Shown piece by piece: positions 7,030 through 7,190 of a DNA stretch of 7,190 nucleotides. The stretch covers positions 1-7,190 of the forward strand of contig DLYY01000072.1 of the NCBI GenBank assembly GCA_003447535.1, written 5' to 3'. The first letter of the stretch is position 1. Each line of letters begins with the position of its first letter. Source of the DNA: Bacteroidota bacterium. Lineage in GTDB: Bacteria; Bacteroidota; Bacteroidia; Chitinophagales; UBA8649. Under the pieces are notes generated by a model, which saw nothing but the letters and a program-made list of their open reading frames with translations, had not been told where the DNA came from and searched no databases. The position numbers and the translations under genes are program-made.

Positions 7030-7190
7030 ATGGCTAAAGACTTAACCGTTTTAACCTTAGACGCAGGGGGAACAAATTTTGATTTTTCGGCCTTACATAA
7101 AGGCAAAGAGATGATGGAATCCATTCGGTTTCCATCCTATGGTTCCGACTTAGATCGAAGTATAGCCACCATTATCAAAGGCTTTCGCGA
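7030..7190 (+). CDS. ROK-family sugar kinase (partial, cut by the window end)
   Basis: Only the first 53 codons are present; the reading frame is open to the edge. The start reads MAKDLTVLTLDAGGTNFDFS, whose LDAGGTN is the phosphate-1 ATP-binding motif of ROK proteins (DxGGT), in the variant I associate with Bacteroidota members. The glucokinase-like start and the lack of any N-terminal helix-turn-helix argue for a sugar kinase rather than a NagC/Mlc-type repressor. The substrate-binding and zinc motifs lie beyond the window. Directly after a sugar permease and a GH92 alpha-mannosidase, phosphorylation of mannose or glucose in the cytoplasm is the likely role (mannokinase or glucokinase). The start codon is 9 bp after the permease stop, with no Shine-Dalgarno, as elsewhere here. 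Confidence 0.88.
   Translation, partial: MAKDLTVLTLDAGGTNFDFSALHKGKEMMESIRFPSYGSDLDRSIATIIKGFR

Larger units (their letters stand above)
971..7190 (+). other. Probable alpha-mannoside uptake and breakdown operon (receptor, GH92, permease, ROK kinase)
   Basis: Four rightward genes are spaced 59, 6 and 9 bp, with no hairpin plus T-run between them. GH92, permease and kinase form a consistent route from periplasmic mannose release to cytoplasmic hexose phosphate. Membership of the receptor is less certain because of the wider 59-bp gap (3419-3477), in which I see neither a convincing promoter nor a terminator. No regulator, SusD or endo-acting enzyme is visible; these may lie to the right of the window or elsewhere. 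Confidence 0.65.

Overview
The window reads as chromosomal DNA from a member of the Bacteroidota. A flavobacterium-like lineage is plausible, but I cannot fix the family. The evidence is: no Shine-Dalgarno sequence before any start codon; a Bacteroidota-type promoter (TTG, 20 bases, TAAATTTG) before the leftward gene; a TonB-dependent receptor with an N-terminal carboxypeptidase-regulatory-like domain; a lipoprotein family known mainly from this phylum; and a ROK protein with the LDAGGTN variant of the phosphate motif. Base composition looks even throughout, and I see no mobile element, CRISPR array or RNA gene.

Layout: bases 1-69 hold a perfect 10-bp inverted repeat just past the end of the first gene. 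A gene for a 271-residue lipoprotein of unknown function runs leftward (885 to 70). An 85-bp divergent gap follows, with a good promoter facing left and short direct repeats. Rightward come a TonB-dependent outer-membrane receptor (971-3418), a secreted family GH92 alpha-mannosidase (3478-5709), a FucP/GGP-type MFS sugar permease (5716-7020) and the start of a ROK-family sugar kinase cut by the window edge (7030-7190). The last three are spaced by only 6 and 9 bp and are almost surely one transcript. The receptor is 59 bp upstream of the mannosidase with no visible terminator between them, so it probably belongs to the same unit.

The simplest reading is a compact alpha-mannoside utilisation locus. 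The receptor may import mannose-containing oligosaccharides across the outer membrane, the GH92 enzyme trims terminal mannose in the periplasm, the permease carries the free hexose across the inner membrane, and the ROK protein phosphorylates it. The locus has no SusD and its receptor is not of the long SusC type, so it is not a classical Sus-type polysaccharide utilisation locus within the visible part. The divergent histidine-rich lipoprotein could be an accessory partner of the receptor. Alternatively, receptor plus lipoprotein could be an unrelated uptake pair (for example for a metal) that only happens to lie beside the mannose genes. Every family here is known. What is less well explained is the combination and the role of the lipoprotein.
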